DNA from: Spirochaetaceae bacterium
GTDB taxonomy: Bacteria; Spirochaetota; Spirochaetia; Treponematales; Treponemataceae
Reading direction: 5' to 3'
NCBI GenBank assembly: GCA_017614995.1
Contig: JAGAAX010000048.1
Location: 1 to 51,208, forward strand
Length of the DNA stretch: 51,208 bases
Notes under the pieces: model-generated
The model's input: the letters and a program-made list of their open reading frames with translations, nothing else
What the model was told of the DNA's origin: nothing
Databases searched by the model: none
Program-made: the position numbers and the translations under genes
Shown here: positions 48,708-51,208 of the stretch, one piece after another
Layout: each line of letters starts with the position of its first letter
Numbering within the stretch: the stretch's first letter is position 1

Positions 48708-51208
48708 TTAGGCTTTTCGTGTGCCGAAGATTAGCTTGTCTTCGCCGTTTTCTTTTATGAGCACGCCGCGTTCCGTAACCATAAGAGGAAAACCGTTCAT
48801 CAAAATGCGGTGGCGGCTTGTAAAAAATCCGTCTTTTTCAATAGTTCTCAAGATGTTTTCTTTTGTGTGGCGTTTCTTGAACACTTCACGGTCTTCTTCA
48901 ACAATAGCCCAGTCTGCATTAACTTGTGCAATGGCAAAATAATCTTCGCCCTGTTCCTGAATGCCTATAGTCTTAAATTCAGATGAAGCGCGGTACTCAA
49001 TAAAGCTGTGGGTTTTCGGGTTGACTATGTAGATACAGATATAATCGCCGGAAAGAGCCATAAGTCTTGTATAGAGAAGCTGTTCCTGTTGAGCCTGTTC
49101 AAGCTGTACCTTCTGCCGCATCTGTACATCAACATTGCTTACACCGATAACAATGTGCCTTTTATTCTTCTGCATAGGCATGGCTTTCATGTTTACATAG
49201 ATTGGCACGCCGAATTTTAAAAGTCTGTAAGTATGCAGAAACGTACCCTGCTTTTCAATAGACATGATGATATTCTCTTTTGTAAAGTTTCTTATGAAAT
49301 CATCACGGTCTTCTTCATAAATATGGGTAATTGCATCTCTACGGCTTTGAGCAAAGAAATTTGTTCCATGCCGTTCTGTTGAAAGCTCTTCATCGCCAGC
49401 ATTCGAGGTATATTCAATAAATTCTTCTGTCTCAAGATTCACATAATAAAGGTTGAAATAGTCTCTTGAAAGGGCTCTTGCAATATTGGCATAAGTTTCA
49501 CCCTGAACAGCATCTGTAATAGAAAGAACAGCCACAACAACAGCAGATTTTTTATTGACCGGATCTTCAGAAATTTTGTGCGCATAATAATATGCCCTTG
49601 AACCGTCTGGAAGATTTTCATCAATAAAAAGCCTTTTGTTTTCTTTTGCGGTCTGCTTCAAAATCATATAAAAAGAAGCGCCTTCTCCCTGCAATATGGC
49701 TTTAATCGGAAGATTTTCGTTGTGAACCATAATTGAAAAATATCTCAGCATAAAATCGCGGTAAGACTGATTAGTTCTGGCATAACGTACAGTATCATCG
49801 TCGATTTCAAGAATAGCCATAGGAAGCGTATTAAAGAAATTGGAAAGCCCCTTTTCATCCTGTGTAAGTACGGAGAGGTCATGCAGGTTTATCCTTCCAA
49901 TCATTTCGCTGTATTGCGATTCAGCCGGGTTTTCAAAACCAATTTCCTTCTTAGCCTTGTATTTTTCAAGAATTGTCTCAAGCGGAATAGGTTTCTGGTA
50001 GTAATATCCCTGAAGTTTAGAACATCCTATTTCCTGAAGAAAAATAACCTGTTCTTCGGTTTCAACACCTTCGCATACAGTGTCTACACCCAGAGAAGCT
50101 GCCATTCTCATCAGCTCTGTCAGTATGATTTTTCCGTTTTTGCCCTTGTCAAGCTGACGCATAAAGCTCATGTCAAATTTGATTAAATCAAACGGTATAA
50201 GCTGCAGGACATTAAGAGAAGAGTAGCCGCTTCCAAAATCGTCCATCCAGACGCTGAAACCGTGCTTTTTGAAACGCTCAATCTGCGCCATCATAAACTC
50301 AAAGTCTCTGCCGAGAATGCTTTCAGTAATTTCAATATTGATTTTGTTGTGTGAAATTCCGGCATTATCAACTCTTGTATAGATTTCTTTGACAATATCG
50401 CAGACATCAAAATCTGAGCGCGAAATGTTTATAGACTGTGAAACTTCAAAAAAGCCGTTTGCTTTCATGAATTTCATCTTCTCGAGAACCTGCTCAAGAA
50501 TATAAAGGTCAACTTTGTAAATCAGATTTGCTTCTTCAAGAATCGGAATAAAATCTCCCGGAGAAAGAAAGCCCTTTACAGGATCAATCCAGCGGGCGAG
50601 TGCTTCTTCATCGCAGACACGCGTGTTTGAAGCACGGACAATCGGCTGGTAGTAGACTTTAATCCATTTTTCTTTTAACGCACGGTCAAGGTTATCGATG
50701 ATGTACTGCTTTTTTTCGTTTGCTTCTATAATGGAAATATCATGATAGCTGAAAGCAGATTCCTTAATCTTTTTGATTGAATCACATGCAGTTTTAGCCC
50801 TATCACATGCAATATTGATAGCAACATCTTCTGTATCGAAAAGGTAGATTCCTATGTGGAGAGTTATAGTCTGAGACTGTTCTTTGTTCTGTCCTAAGTC
50901 TTTGCATTCTTCTAAAAGCTTTTTTAGAACGTTTTCAAGATTTTCTTCTTTTGTGATAACAGCAAAATGGTCTCCGCTGACGCGGCAGCAGTTTTTAATG
51001 CCAAAAAAGGTGATAAGAATCTGGGCAAAAGACTGCAGAAGCGCGTTGCCTGCCTCAAAGCCAAATTTATGGTTAAAGACCTTCATGCCGTTAAGGTCTA
51101 TAAAAAGAAGAACCGGAAGTTCATGTGATGCTGTCATGCTTTCTTTTTTTGCCGTAGCAAGCCCCAGAAAGTGCATCATATTCGGCAGGCCAGTAAGGTA
51201 GTCGACTA
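48708..51208 (-). CDS. GGDEF-EAL protein with tandem C-terminal PAS-like repeats (5' end outside window)
   Basis: A c-di-GMP turnover protein. The reading frame is open to the window edge; the visible part begins VDYLTGLPNMMHF, the usual start of a GGDEF domain, so the ATG at 51179 is internal and the true start lies beyond. The GGDEF loop is degenerate (VSGDHFAVI), probably inactive. The EAL domain is intact: EALARW, SINISRSDF, EITES, WMDDFGSGYSSL, IKFDMSF and CEGVET, so phosphodiesterase activity is expected. After the EAL domain come about 400 residues with a PAS-like segment and two related repeats (NLYYVNLETEEFIEY and CIYIVNPKTHSFIEY). Sensors placed after the catalytic domain are unusual. 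Confidence 0.88.
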   Translation of the reverse strand, partial: VDYLTGLPNMMHFLGLATAKKESMTASHELPVLLFIDLNGMKVFNHKFGFEAGNALLQSFAQILITFFGIKNCCRVSGDHFAVITKEENLENVLKKLLEECKDLGQNKEQSQTITLHIGIYLFDTEDVAINIACDRAKTACDSIKKIKESAFSYHDISIIEANEKKQYIIDNLDRALKEKWIKVYYQPIVRASNTRVCDEEALARWIDPVKGFLSPGDFIPILEEANLIYKVDLYILEQVLEKMKFMKANGFFEVSQSINISRSDFDVCDIVKEIYTRVDNAGISHNKINIEITESILGRDFEFMMAQIERFKKHGFSVWMDDFGSGYSSLNVLQLIPFDLIKFDMSFMRQLDKGKNGKIILTELMRMAASLGVDTVCEGVETEEQVIFLQEIGCSKLQGYYYQKPIPLETILEKYKAKKEIGFENPAESQYSEMIGRINLHDLSVLTQDEKGLSNFFNTLPMAILEIDDDTVRYARTNQSYRDFMLRYFSIMVHNENLPIKAILQGEGASFYMILKQTAKENKRLFIDENLPDGSRAYYYAHKISEDPVNKKSAVVVAVLSITDAVQGETYANIARALSRDYFNLYYVNLETEEFIEYTSNAGDEELSTERHGTNFFAQSRRDAITHIYEEDRDDFIRNFTKENIIMSIEKQGTFLHTYRLLKFGVPIYVNMKAMPMQKNKRHIVIGVSNVDVQMRQKVQLEQAQQEQLLYTRLMALSGDYICIYIVNPKTHSFIEYRASSEFKTIGIQEQGEDYFAIAQVNADWAIVEEDREVFKKRHTKENILRTIEKDGFFTSRHRILMNGFPLMVTERGVLIKENGEDKLIFGTRKA

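Noticed and set aside
51179-51208. Treating the ATG at 51179 as the true start of the GGDEF-EAL gene
   Set aside because: The frame stays open to the window edge and encodes VDYLTGLPN, the conserved GGDEF opening, upstream of that ATG.

Overview
The window reads as a chromosomal segment of an anaerobic, motile, host-associated spirochaete, most likely a gut or rumen Treponema. This is an inference. It rests on a zinc-ribbon L28 and a long (412-residue) PRPP synthetase of the kind I associate with treponemes, two large chemoreceptors, c-di-GMP enzymes, and a strictly anaerobic redox gene cluster. No 16S or other decisive marker is present.

Layout. 1-6.3 kb: a membrane glycosyltransferase, tRNA-Arg(CCU), a coupled prs / FGGY-kinase / HAD-phosphatase operon on the minus strand, and a Gfo/Idh oxidoreductase. 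5.8-12.3 kb: a tightly overlapped minus-strand peptide-type ABC importer operon (binding lipoprotein, two permeases, two ATPases) that ends in a macrodomain hydrolase. 12.5-17.1 kb: a chemoreceptor, a CPBP membrane protease coupled to a MerR regulator, and a creatininase-family amidohydrolase. 17.1-24.5 kb: an accessory island with a 23-bp tandem repeat, an AAA ATPase with DUF4143-type C-terminus, an XRE regulator divergent from a two-gene restriction-modification system, and a truncated antitoxin-like ORF. 24.5-29.8 kb: a second chemoreceptor, rpmB, and a metallo-hydrolase downstream of uvrB.

30.1-41.8 kb is the centrepiece: one co-directional run of twelve genes. A malate/lactate-type dehydrogenase carries the malate-type Arg. 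It is followed by class II fumarase, HdrB, HdrC, HdrA, FlxD, FlxC, FlxB, FlxA, an iron-sulfur FrdB-like protein, a fumarate-reductase-type flavoprotein, and a small 2Fe-2S thioredoxin-like ferredoxin. Together these could carry oxaloacetate to malate, fumarate and succinate. The Flx-Hdr machinery would feed NADH electrons to fumarate reduction while possibly reducing ferredoxin by flavin-based bifurcation, with no membrane anchor and no quinone.

42-51.2 kb: phenylacetate-CoA ligase with its ACT-domain partner, a diguanylate cyclase, an HAD phosphatase coupled to thiD, a two-lobed aspartic-protease-like lipoprotein, and a GGDEF-EAL-PAS protein cut by the window edge.

The intergenic DNA is unusually rich in structured repeats. 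One family has a constant GTCAT...ATCT / AGAT...ATGAC frame with arms whose two strands co-vary between copies. A second has a TGAGCGnAGTCGAA core. A third is a two-hairpin unit present in both orientations. There is also a six-copy, exactly 41-bp-period array of an 18-bp near-palindrome between thiD and the protease gene.
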